From Mycoemilia scoparia (lineage: Eukaryota; Kickxellomycota; Kickxellomycetes; Kickxellales; Kickxellaceae), in the NCBI GenBank assembly GCA_027575805.1, contig JANBPU010000323.1, forward strand, positions 1 to 16,774: DNA of 16,774 nt. The letters are read 5' to 3'. A program made the translations under genes and the position numbers. Under the pieces are notes generated by a model. That model did no database searches, was not told the origin of the DNA, and saw nothing but the letters and a program-made list of their open reading frames with translations. Below, piece by piece: positions 1 through 8,720 of the stretch (positions are counted from its first letter, which is position 1; every line of letters starts with the position of its first letter).

Positions 1-190
1 TCTGATACCATGAATGCCTCCGCTGTACTCTAAAGTATCAGGGACATGCTGGCTATTCCTGCAAGAATATCGTATTTCCCTTGCTGATTCCAATGAGTGT
101 TACTATTGCAAGGTTGACTTAAAGAGCTATAAATTTCTTTTTTTGTTTTTTCTTTTTTATATTGTTAAATGTACGTTTAAATACTTATAA
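1..190. other. AT-rich stretch, nothing recognised
   Basis: No reading frame, RNA gene or repeat is convincing here. It could be the 3' flank of a gene lying to the left of the window, but no coding signal supports that. Confidence 0.4.
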
Positions 191-328
191 TGGTAAAAAT
201 TACTTGATATTATCGAAAGTATAGTAGGCAGAAAAGTTGGTTCCAGGAATTGGGCTGGACCACAGACCCTTTGATATGCGCAACTTCCTGGGATTCATTT
301 TTATCCAAGGCCTCGTAAAACCTGTCCA
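191..328 (-). mobile_element. MITE family C, copy C0 (inverted)
   Basis: Read on the minus strand, this begins TGGACAGGTTTTACGAGGCC and ends near TTTTTACCA. It aligns along its whole length with C1 next door and with C2, sharing a gapped central AATGAATCCC/AGGAA...TTGC block and a TTTCTGCCTACTA block near the far end. The right flank is TA (329-330) and the left flank is AA. It has no coding capacity. It is head-to-head with C1, separated only by the TA dinucleotide. Confidence 0.7.
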
Positions 329-330
329 TA

Positions 331-469
331 TGGTCAAAGTTCACGAGGCTTTTGGCAAAATGAGAGTCCCCACGAGTAGTTGCATAGCAAATGGCTGGTG
401 ATTGGGGCGAAACCTGATGAGGGCCCATTTCTGCTCAACATAGATTCGATCAATAGTGAAATCTTTCCA
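331..469 (+). mobile_element. MITE family C, copy C1
   Basis: A 139-bp element starting TGGTCAAAGTTCAC and ending in a region whose complement is TGGAAAGATTTCACT, so the ends are imperfect inverted repeats. It is flanked on both sides by TA (329-330 and 470-471). Family members share a GGCAAAATG block near the left end, a central GG(G)CCAAAATC-like block and a TTTCTGCC/TTTCTGCT block. Confidence 0.75.
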
Positions 470-471
470 TA

Positions 472-585
472 TGGGTAATAATTTTTGAAGAGTGAATTTT
501 GGTGACTAGTGATTATAGGGGAACCACAGCCAAATGGATGTCCAGTTGTATTAGCAAACTTTCACTCTTCAAAGATTATTGCCCA
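472..585 (+). mobile_element. MITE family A, copy A1
   Basis: A 114-bp element with long terminal inverted repeats. The left end is TGGGTAATAATTTTTGAAG and the right end is the complement of TGGGCAATAATCTTTGAAG. It is flanked by TA on each side (470-471 and 586-587). The core contains ATTATAGGGGAACCACAGCC and GGATGTCCAGTT, nearly identical to copy A3 about 15.6 kb away. Confidence 0.85.
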
Positions 586-587
586 TA

Positions 588-709
588 TGGATAATTATTT
601 TTGAAGGACTAAGTTTTATTAGTATGCCAGTTTCAAATTGCATACTGGCTAGCCTATATTATCATTGATAAATGTAGTCTGCATTTAGCCCTTCAAAAAT
701 AACTACCCA
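588..709 (+). mobile_element. MITE family B, copy B1
   Basis: A 122-bp element with terminal inverted repeats of about 26 bp: TGGATAATTATTTTTGAAGG at the left against the complement of CCTTCAAAAATAACTACCCA at the right. It is flanked by TA (586-587 and 710-711). It shares the TATTTTTGAAGG terminal block with family A but has a different core (GCATACTGGC, TATTATCATTGATA). Confidence 0.85.
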
Positions 710-940
710 TATAATCAATTAGTCAAAAACACAAACAGTCCATCTTTTCCCTTGCATGAATACTAGTCTAAATTATAGTTTTAATTTAGTTGTTTACATT
801 TGTAAACAAACAAAAGAATGTTCTTGCTACTGTATTATGAGGGATTAACTAGACGAATTGGGAGGGAGCATAAAGTTAAACCCCTTGCGTGTGTTTATCA
901 AACAATATCCAAAGAAGGTTAAAGAGAAAGTCTTGGTAGC

Positions 941-955
941 CACACACACACACAC
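941..955. repeat. (CA)n microsatellite
   Basis: An uninterrupted CA dinucleotide run, directly visible. Confidence 0.9.
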
Positions 956-1478
956 GGATGTTGGGGCGGGAAAGACGGAGAGATAAGTTGCCTTAGGGCT
1001 GAGAGCTAACACACCAAGATATACACGGTAGTAGGGGAGACAATGGAAGGCTATACTACAAAAGGATATTCAGCCTGGCGCCATGCATGTTATAAAGAAA
1101 AGGGAAATAGGATAGAGCGCGTATTTTGATATCGAAATTTGAGTAGCGAGGACTGTTGTTGTTTCTGTGTTTAGGTTTTTTGGTGGAACCATGAAAGTGA
1201 GAACTGAATTCAGCAAGAGTTTTGATTGTGTGGTTGCGTTTGACATTTACCAAAGATGGAATCTGTGACTCCAAAATTGGATACTGGGGCGAGGGCCGAT
1301 TTCTTTGGTTCTTATTTTCAAAACAATTTATCCCTACCACTCTCTTCCAGTAGAAGAAGTGAAGAGAGGGGATAAGGGTTTGTCAATTCCATATCGATTA
1401 TACTGACTACTATAGTAAAGAAGAATGAGAAGGGCGGAGAAAATACCAAAGTTTTTCACAAAGACAATTTGACAGCAG

Positions 1479-1507
1479 ACACACACACGCACACGCACAC
1501 GCACACT
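1479..1507. repeat. (CA)n / (CACACG)n microsatellite
   Basis: A CA run interrupted at regular six-base spacing by G (ACACGC units). A TC run follows at 1559-1574, closer to the CAP gene. Confidence 0.9.
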
Positions 1508-1558
1508 AACTAACCATTTTTGCAACTGTGGAACTACGCACACAAGTCAAAGCGGAAC

Positions 1559-1574
1559 TCTCTCTCTCTCTCTC
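1559..1574. repeat. (TC)n microsatellite
   Basis: A simple TC run of eight units, about 300 bases upstream of the CAP start codon. Confidence 0.9.
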
Positions 1575-1710
1575 CAGCCCCAAACATAAATGCATTTTGA
1601 TTTCTTTGTATAATTTTGCTGGATAATGTGATGATGCTACCTAGCGATACGCACAAATGTACTTGCCAAGGCTTTCAAAGAACCAGACACACAAAGAAAA
1701 CCTGAGAATG

Positions 1711-1719
1711 TATTTAAAG
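1711..1719 (+). promoter_or_regulatory. Possible TATA-like element of CAP gene 1
   Basis: TATTTAAAG lies about 150 bases before the ATG at 1870 and is followed by a T/C-rich tract, the usual fungal arrangement. The match to TATAWAW is imperfect and the region is AT-rich, so the call is weak. Confidence 0.3.
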
Positions 1720-1869
1720 TTAAGACACTTTGGCCTGTTTGAACTGGTTTTTCATCACCATTTTCTTGCAAGTTTTCCCCGCAACTATTTCTTTTAAGCT
1801 TTCACAGATCATCGTTGCTATCGCTCCCCGCGCACACGTGCTTCATCTGTTTACATAAACTCACTCAAA

Positions 1870-2574
1870 ATGTTCATATCTAAATTATCATCAATCGGTC
1901 TTGCCTCATCGTTTGTCATTCTCTCGGGATTAACTGTTCTTGTTAGTGGATCTCCAGTTCCAGTTCCCAATCAGGTAGCTGTAACAGAACCACCACCAGT
2001 CCAGTACCACAATAACGGTCCAAAATATTATGCTACTGGATACCACAGCATTCCCGTACAACAGCCTTCTTCTTCTCCTTCTAACAAAAGCGGAAACGGT
2101 GCGTCACAAGCTGACATAAACCAAATGGTTTGTCAAATCAACCAAGTTCGAGCAAAATACGGCAAACCACCGGTCGCACTCCAAAAGAGCCTGTGTGCAT
2201 CTGCCCAATTTCATTCTCAATTCATGGCATCTTCCAACAGCATGATCCACGCCGACCCTCGTGGCACCCTAAACCAGCGCATGGCGAGCTCAGGTTTCCC
2301 CAACATCTCCAAATCCGGCGAGAACATATACGGCAGTGCTAAATCCCTGCCCGACGCCATGGCAAAGTTTGTTTCCCATCCTGAGCATCTTGAGAACATC
2401 ATCGGGGACTACCAGTATGTTGGAATTGGCATGGTTGGCTCATTTGTTACACAAGAGTTCGCTTCAACCAGCGATTCGGGACTTTCGCCAGCCGACGCGA
2501 CAATTCCTGTGTGTCCATCCGGGGCCGGGGCACCCATCTATCAGCTCAAGAACGGGCAGCAGGCTTCTGGATAA
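1870..2574 (+). CDS. Secreted CAP-domain (SCP/PR-1-like, YkwD-type) protein 1
   Basis: This single-exon frame encodes 234 residues. Residues 1-27 look like a signal peptide (hydrophobic core, cleavage near VSG-SP). A Pro/Ser/Gln-rich linker runs to about 80, followed by one CAP domain at about 83-199. Visible family landmarks are the NQVRAKYG helix, AQFHSQF with His115, MIHADPRG with His127, GENIYG with Glu151, HPEHLENI with His170/His173, VGIGM, and VTQEFA. The Trp usual in the W..SP.H motif is replaced (AKFVSHPEH), and YWTQ is FVTQ. Cys88, Cys109 and Cys215 are the cysteines; VCPSG at 214-218 recurs in the downstream paralogue. CAP proteins are extracellular and several bind sterols or lipids, but the substrate here is unknown. 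The ATG fits the signal peptide. Family and secretion are near certain; the role is not. Confidence 0.9.
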   Translation: MFISKLSSIGLASSFVILSGLTVLVSGSPVPVPNQVAVTEPPPVQYHNNGPKYYATGYHSIPVQQPSSSPSNKSGNGASQADINQMVCQINQVRAKYGKPPVALQKSLCASAQFHSQFMASSNSMIHADPRGTLNQRMASSGFPNISKSGENIYGSAKSLPDAMAKFVSHPEHLENIIGDYQYVGIGMVGSFVTQEFASTSDSGLSPADATIPVCPSGAGAPIYQLKNGQQASG

Positions 2575-3535
2575 AAAACACGCCGTTCCCAAAGTCGTTA
2601 GATTTGTTGATATTATCAGTAGCACTGGTGTTACTAAACCTCCGCTCTCCATTGTCTCATTTCATTTATACTGAAAAGATGTCTTTATGTATAGTTTTGT
2701 CCACTTTTTATATATATATATTTTTGTTTAAAACCTCTCCTCCTTTTTTTCTATTTATATCCATATGTGTGTTTGTTTGAGAAAGCTGACATTGAGCCTA
2801 TCGCCCTATACTTGTATATAGCCAAGATCCATCGCTTATCCTCCTTCCCAAAAAAGAGAGCCCCATATCCACATATCAGTCTAAACCATGTTTTCTGTCA
2901 TATATTTCATTAAAAAAGTGTACAAGTCACGCAAACCATTATTATAACATTTTGCAATTTAATGTTATGCAGTATGTGTGGTCCAAGCTTAAGTGCTGCT
3001 GCTACTGCTGCTGCTGATTCTTTTTTGTGAAAGCTTTAGTAGCATTGATTTACTTTGCCAATTTGTTAATCCAGCATCATTCATGCATTAGGATCGGATC
3101 AGCTAACTAACCTGATGACGAGGATGTGCTGCACCAATACATTAGCCAATGGATTGTTGTAATAGCAACAGCCCATGAGCTTGGTTAAACGAGATTCTTT
3201 ATCCTTCATCAACCAGATCCAAGACAAGGATGGAGGCGGCGGCGGCGACTTGCTAAGTAACCATGGACATTGGCTTTAGTGAAACACCATCAGCTTGCAT
3301 ATCGTAGTAAGCAAATCAAGATTTTCGTTATACCAGATAGCAAGTAGTAGTTTTTTTGGCATCTATCGGTTTTGGTGAAAAGGGCCAGAGGTTTGGTCAC
3401 CACTTTGCGCGGCTATGGTCAAGAGTCGTTGCTGGTATTTTACAGGTTTTGGTGCGGGAGAGCCGGAGCCAGAGCCACAATATTGTTGTCAGATTATGAC
3501 GATGGCTTTTTATCTTTTACAGAGGTTCTCTTTTA
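2575..3535. other. Intergenic, 3' flank of CAP gene 1
   Basis: No gene recognised. The first 300 bases are T-rich and probably hold the CAP 3' end. An interrupted CTG/CTA run lies at 2994-3016 and a short GGC run near 3233-3247. Open frames here run through CAP-gene shadow or low-complexity sequence. Confidence 0.45.
2994..3016. repeat. Interrupted (TGC)n trinucleotide repeat
   Basis: Seven TGC-like units with one TAC interruption, in non-coding DNA. Confidence 0.8.
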
Positions 3536-3537
3536 TA

Positions 3538-3646
3538 TGGGTAGTTATTTTTGAAGAGCCAAGCTTTACTAGTTTCAACCTGCATATTCAGCCAGCCTAT
3601 AATACCATTGATAGCATTAATCTAGCCCTTTAAAAATAACCACCCA
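3538..3646 (+). mobile_element. MITE family B, copy B2
   Basis: The left end TGGGTAGTTATTTTTGAAG matches the complement of the right end (TTTAAAAATAACCACCCA) with few changes. The core has CAACCTGCATATT, CAGCCAGCC and ACCATTGATA, as in B1 and B3. The left flank is TA (3536-3537); the right is CA, one substitution away. Confidence 0.8.
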
Positions 3647-3805
3647 CATGTGGGTATGGCTCGGGCTTAACTGGTTTAAATGATACTTGGGGATGCATAC
3701 GTGGTCGATTTCGGGTAAAAGTTAACCACACGCCATGTATGTGTTCAGAAAATCAGCCAATGGCTTATGAGTTCTTTGTTGATTATACGCAGGTGACTGT
3801 TTACT

Positions 3806-3829
3806 TATATATATATATATATATATATT
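3806..3829. repeat. (TA)n microsatellite
   Basis: About twelve uninterrupted TA units. Confidence 0.9.
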
Positions 3830-3974
3830 GCATCAAAGAGACCGAGTCACATGTCTTGTCTCCTTTAATCCAAAGACCATTCTATAAATGCAATCGACAG
3901 AGAACAAGATGTCTTGAAAAGTGGCCGAATTGTTTACGACGTTCTTTTGTTAATTAAGAAGAGATGTGTGGGGA

Positions 3975-3977
<3 letters not shown>

Positions 3978-4006
<29 letters not shown>
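3978..4006. repeat. (GA)n microsatellite
   Basis: About fourteen uninterrupted GA units. Confidence 0.9.
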
Positions 4007-4008
<2 letters not shown>

Positions 4009-4202
4009 GCAGGGACTACTATCACCATCACTACTACCGATTGTAAAAGATATTGGGTTGCATCAGAGGTTATAAGTCCATGTCATTTAGCTCGTAAAAT
4101 TAGAATCATTATTATTAGAATGTGGTTTTATATCGATTATTTTTTACTTATGCTGGCAGTGGTGATATATCCATAGCATTTTGCAATAGCAGAGTACAAA
4201 TA

Positions 4203-4313
4203 TGGATCATTGTTTTTGAAGGGCTAAGCTTTACCAATTTCAACTTGCATATTGGCCAGCCCACATTATCATTGATAATATTGATTTGGCCCTCCAAAAA
4301 TAATGCTCTCCCA
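4203..4313 (+). mobile_element. MITE family B, copy B3
   Basis: An 111-bp element with intact TA on both sides (4201-4202 and 4314-4315). Left end TGGATCATTGTTTTTGAAGG; right end complement TGGGAGAGCATTATTTTTGG. Its core CAACTTGCATATTGGCCAGC, TTATCATTGATA and ATTGATTTGGCCC places it in family B. It accounts for much of the 124-residue minus-strand open frame that overlaps it, which is therefore not called as a gene. Confidence 0.85.
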
Positions 4314-4976
4314 TATACTGTGGGCTGACTTGTTTTTTGACTGGCTTGCTGCTGAGGTAATGAACCAGGATCGGATTGTAATACGCAACTTACAAACAAG
4401 GCAGACACACTAAATTCTCTGCTGGGCGGTGGTGCTGTGATGTCAGATATCCAGCCATCCAGGTACAAAAGAGAGGATCTATAAACAATTATGATACTTG
4501 AAATGTCTCCCCACGCACACACAAAATTATCGAAAAAAACCAGTAAGAATATATGGTATTACAAAATCGTAGTTGGGTGGGTCAGGTTTAAATCCAGCCT
4601 TCAAAGTGTGCTGTTACGTTTGTTTGAGGTTGTAGAAATCCTAGTTAATCGTTCTTGTTAATGTGATATTCGTTACCAGGTTCCGAGTTGTAAAGTATTA
4701 GAGAAAATCATGAGACCCATTTTGTTTAGTAGTTTATGTAATTTAAATGGACATATCTTTTTTATTTAAATGTGATGATAAATGCGGTTTGGAATTGACG
4801 TTTTAATCGAACTTTTGGTGATTAAGTATAGCAGCAGTGTGTTTTACATCAAATCGAGAGAGGGGAGAATTTGTCAGAGATGGATAATAGGCCTGGATAA
4901 AGCACAGCACAGCACAATTCCACCGAGAAAGTAGTGCTGTAGCTGCCGTCATTTTTCCTGTCACCATGTTGGGTTA

Positions 4977-4998
4977 TCTCTCTCTCTCTCTCTCTCTC
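4977..4998. repeat. (CT)n microsatellite
   Basis: About eleven uninterrupted CT units; a second shorter run lies at 5341-5355. Confidence 0.9.
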
Positions 4999-6198
4999 AC
5001 TTTGGCAATAATTCTATGCGGAGCCTATTGTACTGATACAGTCAGGGACACGTTTTCAACTGAAGGGAAGAGAGTGGCATGCATACATGGGCCGGAATAA
5101 AGTTCAAGACACCGGGTAGAGATACATTCTAATATCCTTGGTAGTGGTTTGAACTTGTTTGAAGGTCGCAGTGTGTATAGAATATTAGTTGCCGATCAGC
5201 AGTGGTGGCGGTGGCTCATACAGGTCTTTTCAGACTGAGACCATAATTTTTGGGAATACATCGTCCAGTCCCGAGCTTCTAATGGTTTCAGCGGTCTCTG
5301 TTGCCCTTTACTGTGGCCCACATCATGGCTTATTGATAGATCTCTCTCTCTCTCTACACATAACAGATTTATTGCCATGACAGAGAACACGATATTATAA
5401 AGTTTAGCGGACTGTGCAGAACTCTAATTTGATACACGCCTTGACTGCTCATATCCACGGATACGGTTATAGCCTCCGATCGTTGGAATGGGGCGAGAAA
5501 ACAAGGGGCTTCGAGCTATACTAAGTGATGTGTATGGTGGTGAGGAGGCGGCCAATTCTTCTAGAGGATAATACAAAGTTTGTGTAGCCTTGGCGCTTCT
5601 CAACCATTTGCTTGTCTCTATTAACAATTCTTGGGCGGGCCAGCCTCCCCCCAATTGTTGTTTTAGTTCTATCTTTAAAGGAATTGGCAATTGGGCGAAC
5701 AGGAGTATATGGCGGAATGGCAAATATCTCTTTGCCGATGTGTGTTTTAATGAGACAGCGCAGTGTTGTGTTGTCTCCCTTTGTGCTAGCGTACAGGCGT
5801 CAGTCAAGGCCAAAAGAAGCAAAGAAGAACGTCAGACTGGAAATGCATTGCCGGAGATCTTTGAAAATTGTCTTTGATAGCACCTCTCATGGCCAGACAG
5901 GCGGCATCTCTTTCTGCGGTTCCTACCAAGACCACCGCTGCCACAACAGAATACAGATTTTGGGCTGGACAGGTTTTGTGTCTGTGGGTGAGAGTGGGCT
6001 GTCCAATCCAAAGGCAGATTTCGAGTGAGGGCAGTTTATTTGAACCCAGAGCAAACCTGTCACGGTCTTGTCTGCAGACAAATCAAAAGGAAGCAATAAA
6101 TTATCCGGGTTGCAACCAGGCTGTCGGGCACACCAGTTCTGCAGCATCTGGCAGTCCTTGCACACTGTGCAAGAAGACGTGGCCCTGTGGTGACATTA

Positions 6199-6217
6199 GC
6201 TGCTGCTGCTGCTGCTG
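6199..6217. repeat. (GCT)n trinucleotide repeat
   Basis: Six GCT units about 190 bases upstream of the CAP gene 2 TATA box. Confidence 0.85.
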
Positions 6218-6405
6218 TAGTCTATTTTCAATGTGTGAGTGGGAGCAAAGTGCCTTTATTGTCATTTTTGCAGCTCCTGATGACGCTCTGAACGAATGCA
6301 CAATAGAAACCACAGAGCCCAGCTTGCCAGGTCTCTCTCAGGTCTTTGTCAAAAATGCATGGCTTCAGGGTCCAAACAATTCGTGTGTGTACCCATTCAA
6401 ATGGT

Positions 6406-6413
6406 TATAAATA
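6406..6413 (+). promoter_or_regulatory. TATA box of CAP gene 2
   Basis: A perfect TATAAATA is followed by about 250 bases of strongly pyrimidine-rich sequence up to the ATG at 6676, typical of a highly expressed fungal gene with a long leader. The distance to the ATG also leaves room for a leader intron. Position and sequence are direct; activity is inferred. Confidence 0.55.
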
Positions 6414-6675
6414 GCCAGGCCATTCCTTTATTCTGAATCTCGACATCCCTTTTCTTTACGTTCTTAAATTCTCATTTCTCTTCCTTTTGTGTATTACAAG
6501 GTTAACCCCGCTAGTCGTCGGTCTTTGTGATATCTTTTTCTCTATATCTTTCCAACTTACTTACATATATAGTTACAAGAAGTCTTTGTTGACCAAAGTA
6601 TCTCTCGTACCACCCATCTTCTTCGTCTAACTAAATAACTCACACACTTCAGCTAAATTACTTGGATTCTTCATT

Positions 6676-7584
6676 ATGCGTTTCTTTGGTGTCTCCGCTC
6701 TTGTCTCCGTCTTGGCCGCATACAGCGCTCTGGTTAGCGCCGCTCCCCACGTTGCCTACTCCGCGCCTGCTGGCAGCAAGCCGGCCACTCCAGCTCCTTC
6801 CGGCTCTGGCACTTCCGGTACCCCACCTCCCTCAGGAAACGTCGCCGTTCCCGGTGGAATGTCGATGGATGATCTCAACAAGATGCTGTGCATTCTCAAC
6901 AAGCGTCGCCAGCAAAGCAACCTCAAGCCCTTGGCTCTTCATCCCGCCATCGTCAAGTCTGCTCAAGCCCACAGCGACTACCAGAACAGCATCAACACCA
7001 TGACCCACGACGATCCCAAGGGCAATCCAGGTTCCGAAATGACCGCTGCCGGCTTCCCCCAGTGGTCCAGCTATGCCGAGAACGTTGCTGCCGGTCAAAG
7101 GAGTATCGATGAGGTCATGAACTCGTGGTTCAACTCTCCTGCTCATCTCCAGAACATCATGAGCACAAACACCTGGGTCGGCTTCGGTATGAAGAACAAC
7201 TACTGGACTCAGCAGTTTGCTCGCGCTATGGATGATGGCCAGAACCCCCAGGGTGATGTCCAAGTTTGCCCATCTGGTAGCAGCAGTAGTAACGGAAATG
7301 TTCCTTCTGGTGGTAGCTCTGAAACTCCCAAAGATACTGGCTACAACGAAACTCCATCCACTCCCACCGATATCACTCCCGCTCCTCAACAGCCCCAGCA
7401 ACCTCAGCAACCTCAACAGCCCCAACAGCCCCAGCAGCCTCAGCAACCCCAGGAGCAGCAGCCACCCTACACCAGACCTCAACGCCCTCAGCGTCCTCGC
7501 CACCCTATGAGACCCCAGGTCGTCTATTACACCATGCCTGTCCAGCAGCCACAAGAGTACTGCTCATCCAATCCCCAGTACTAA
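6676..7584 (+). CDS. Secreted CAP-domain protein 2 with Pro/Gln repeat tail
   Basis: This single-exon frame encodes 302 residues. A signal peptide spans about 1-22 (VSA-AP cleavage), then a Pro/Ser/Gly linker to about 60, a CAP domain at about 64-183, and a low-complexity tail. Landmarks: KSAQAHS with His99, MTHDDPKG with His111, AENVAAG with Glu135 (the family usually has GEN), NSWFNSPAH with Trp151 and His157, VGFGM, and YWTQQFA. Cys72 and Cys198 (QVCPSG) match Cys88 and Cys215 of the upstream paralogue and probably form a disulphide. The tail holds about eight PQQ units (about 237-262), then Arg/Pro-rich sequence and a last Cys296. Such tails often attach secreted proteins to the wall or extend them, which is inference here. 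Codons end mostly in C, and the TATA box and pyrimidine leader suggest strong expression. An antisense open frame over the same region is a shadow. Confidence 0.92.
   Translation: MRFFGVSALVSVLAAYSALVSAAPHVAYSAPAGSKPATPAPSGSGTSGTPPPSGNVAVPGGMSMDDLNKMLCILNKRRQQSNLKPLALHPAIVKSAQAHSDYQNSINTMTHDDPKGNPGSEMTAAGFPQWSSYAENVAAGQRSIDEVMNSWFNSPAHLQNIMSTNTWVGFGMKNNYWTQQFARAMDDGQNPQGDVQVCPSGSSSSNGNVPSGGSSETPKDTGYNETPSTPTDITPAPQQPQQPQQPQQPQQPQQPQQPQEQQPPYTRPQRPQRPRHPMRPQVVYYTMPVQQPQEYCSSNPQY
7387..7460 (+). repeat. Coding minisatellite for PQQ repeats
   Basis: Tandem nine-base units of the form CCTCAGCAA/CCCCAACAG encode Pro-Gln-Gln. Third-position differences between units show that they are not very recent copies, although the amino-acid period is kept. 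Copy number is expected to vary between strains. Confidence 0.8.
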
Positions 7585-7779
7585 ACAGGCCTTTGGATAT
7601 GCTGCGTCTTTTTAAATAGAATTGCCATTATGTCGACGATAAGGGCGATATCTCTGTAAATGTATATAGACTTCCAACTTTTTCCTTGCTGTGTGACTCC
7701 AAAATATGTAATGTATACACTATTTGGAAAGATATATATTTTTGTATGGGTAGGCTTTTATAATAGTGCCAAAAACAAT
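7585..7779. other. 3' flank of CAP gene 2
   Basis: AT-rich sequence with no gene, ending at a family A element. It presumably includes the CAP gene 2 3' untranslated region. Confidence 0.5.
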
Positions 7780-7895
7780 TGGGTGACTATTTTTGAAGGG
7801 TGACCATTTACTAACAGATGGTGATCGCTCATTTGGCTGTAGTTCCCCCTTTAATCGTTGGCCACCAAAAGTCACCCTTCAAAAATTATGATCCA
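7780..7895 (-). mobile_element. MITE family A, copy A5
   Basis: A 116-bp element, inverted relative to A1. Terminal repeats are TGGGTGACTATTTTTGAAGG and the complement of the right end, TGGATCATAATTTTTGAAGG. The shared core reads, on the minus strand, AAAGGGGGAACTACAGCC. Both flanks are AT (7778-7779 and 7896-7897) rather than TA, so the 2-bp duplication is intact but with the other base order. Confidence 0.82.
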
Positions 7896-8720
7896 ATTGT
7901 CCATTTTATTTATTTGCCTGTTAGATTGGCTGGTCCTTTCGCATGGGTTTTATTTAGAATGTTTTTGCAATTAATAAAAGCTCACTGATACGATTCATTC
8001 ACTTTATTTTATAAATTGGGGTTCGTTTAAAGGAGATGGGGGGATGACTGGACTGTCTGAACAGTATTTAGAATTAGGCCTGGGGTCAGGCATTGGCGAT
8101 GATATCAGGAACCCAGCCCAGATGTGCGATGGCTTTGGAAATGACCAAACTCTGAAGCCAGTGGCTATTAATTAATTCATTTGAATGTGGTTGAATTGAA
8201 TCCAATTAGTGATGATATGATGTATGCTAGCTACAGAGATTTTTGGCCAATAGTCTAAATTTCTTCTTCCATTGGCGGCAGCATAGTTGATAAAATGATT
8301 GTGATTTCAAATGCGGGTGTGGTTTGTCTCTGCGTGGCGGGAGAGAGAGAATGAAGATGATAAAAGAGCGTCAGAAAGAAGCTCATAGAATATCGGCCAG
8401 TCCAGTTTGTTCCTCTTTCTAATTCGTCATCATTATCACACATTTGCCACATTTGAAATTACTCAATAGAAACGTAGCTTGACCCTTTCTTCTGTGAGAG
8501 ACTGTGACGAAACAACCAAAAACTAATCAATTGATAAGTCGCTGACAGGCTTGTCGATTTGGCTGTTCTCTGGGAGAGTATGGCGACTGCGACTAACAAT
8601 AAATCAACGTCAGCAGCAGCTCGAACTACTCATGTTTTCTCTAACCGTTCAGCTTTTCTTGTTGCCATCTTACTTTTACTATTTGTTCTAGTTTTGCCAA
8701 CACCCAGGTTGCTTACAATA
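7896..8720. other. Intergenic / SOD upstream region
   Basis: No recognised gene. The part from 8580 to 8720 is open in frame with the SOD gene but looks like a pyrimidine-rich leader. It contains CTAG and ACCCAG ends that could be splice acceptors of a leader intron. Confidence 0.45.

Larger units (their letters stand above)
712..1869. other. Intergenic region upstream of CAP gene 1
   Basis: No convincing gene. It holds CA and TC microsatellites and the presumed promoter of the CAP gene at 1870. Two minus-strand open frames (1056-1340 and 1334-1543) lack an ATG start or run through the microsatellites and are not called. The last 130 bases are rich in pyrimidine runs, as is common before fungal transcription starts. 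Confidence 0.5.
3647..4200. other. Intergenic with TA and GA microsatellites
   Basis: No gene recognised. Simple repeats dominate and the short open frames here run through them. Confidence 0.5.
4316..6405. other. Long upstream region of CAP gene 2, no confident gene
   Basis: About 2.1 kb. The first half is AT-rich with CT runs (4977-4998 and 5341-5355) and an AGCAC repeat near 4902. The part from about 5400 to 6400 is richer in GC and carries overlapping open frames on both strands (for example minus 5424-5822, plus 5612-6028 and plus 5868-6410). None has a recognisable domain, several lack a good ATG, and one includes a poly-Cys run from a GCT repeat. I read it as regulatory or degraded sequence, but a multi-exon gene cannot be excluded. 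Confidence 0.4.

Noticed and set aside
210..428. 72-codon minus-strand open frame
   Set aside because: It lies across the MITE copies C0 and C1 and is explained by their repeated sequence.
1056..1543. Two minus-strand open frames upstream of CAP gene 1
   Set aside because: The first begins at GTG, not ATG; the second reads Val-Arg/Val-Cys repeats from the CA microsatellite.
4148..4522. 124-codon minus-strand open frame
   Set aside because: It runs through MITE B3 and unrelated AT-rich sequence, with no domain and poor codon choice.
6832..7554. 240-codon antisense open frame inside CAP gene 2
   Set aside because: It is the mirror of a C-ending-codon gene. Its Leu-rich part is just the complement of the PQQ repeat.
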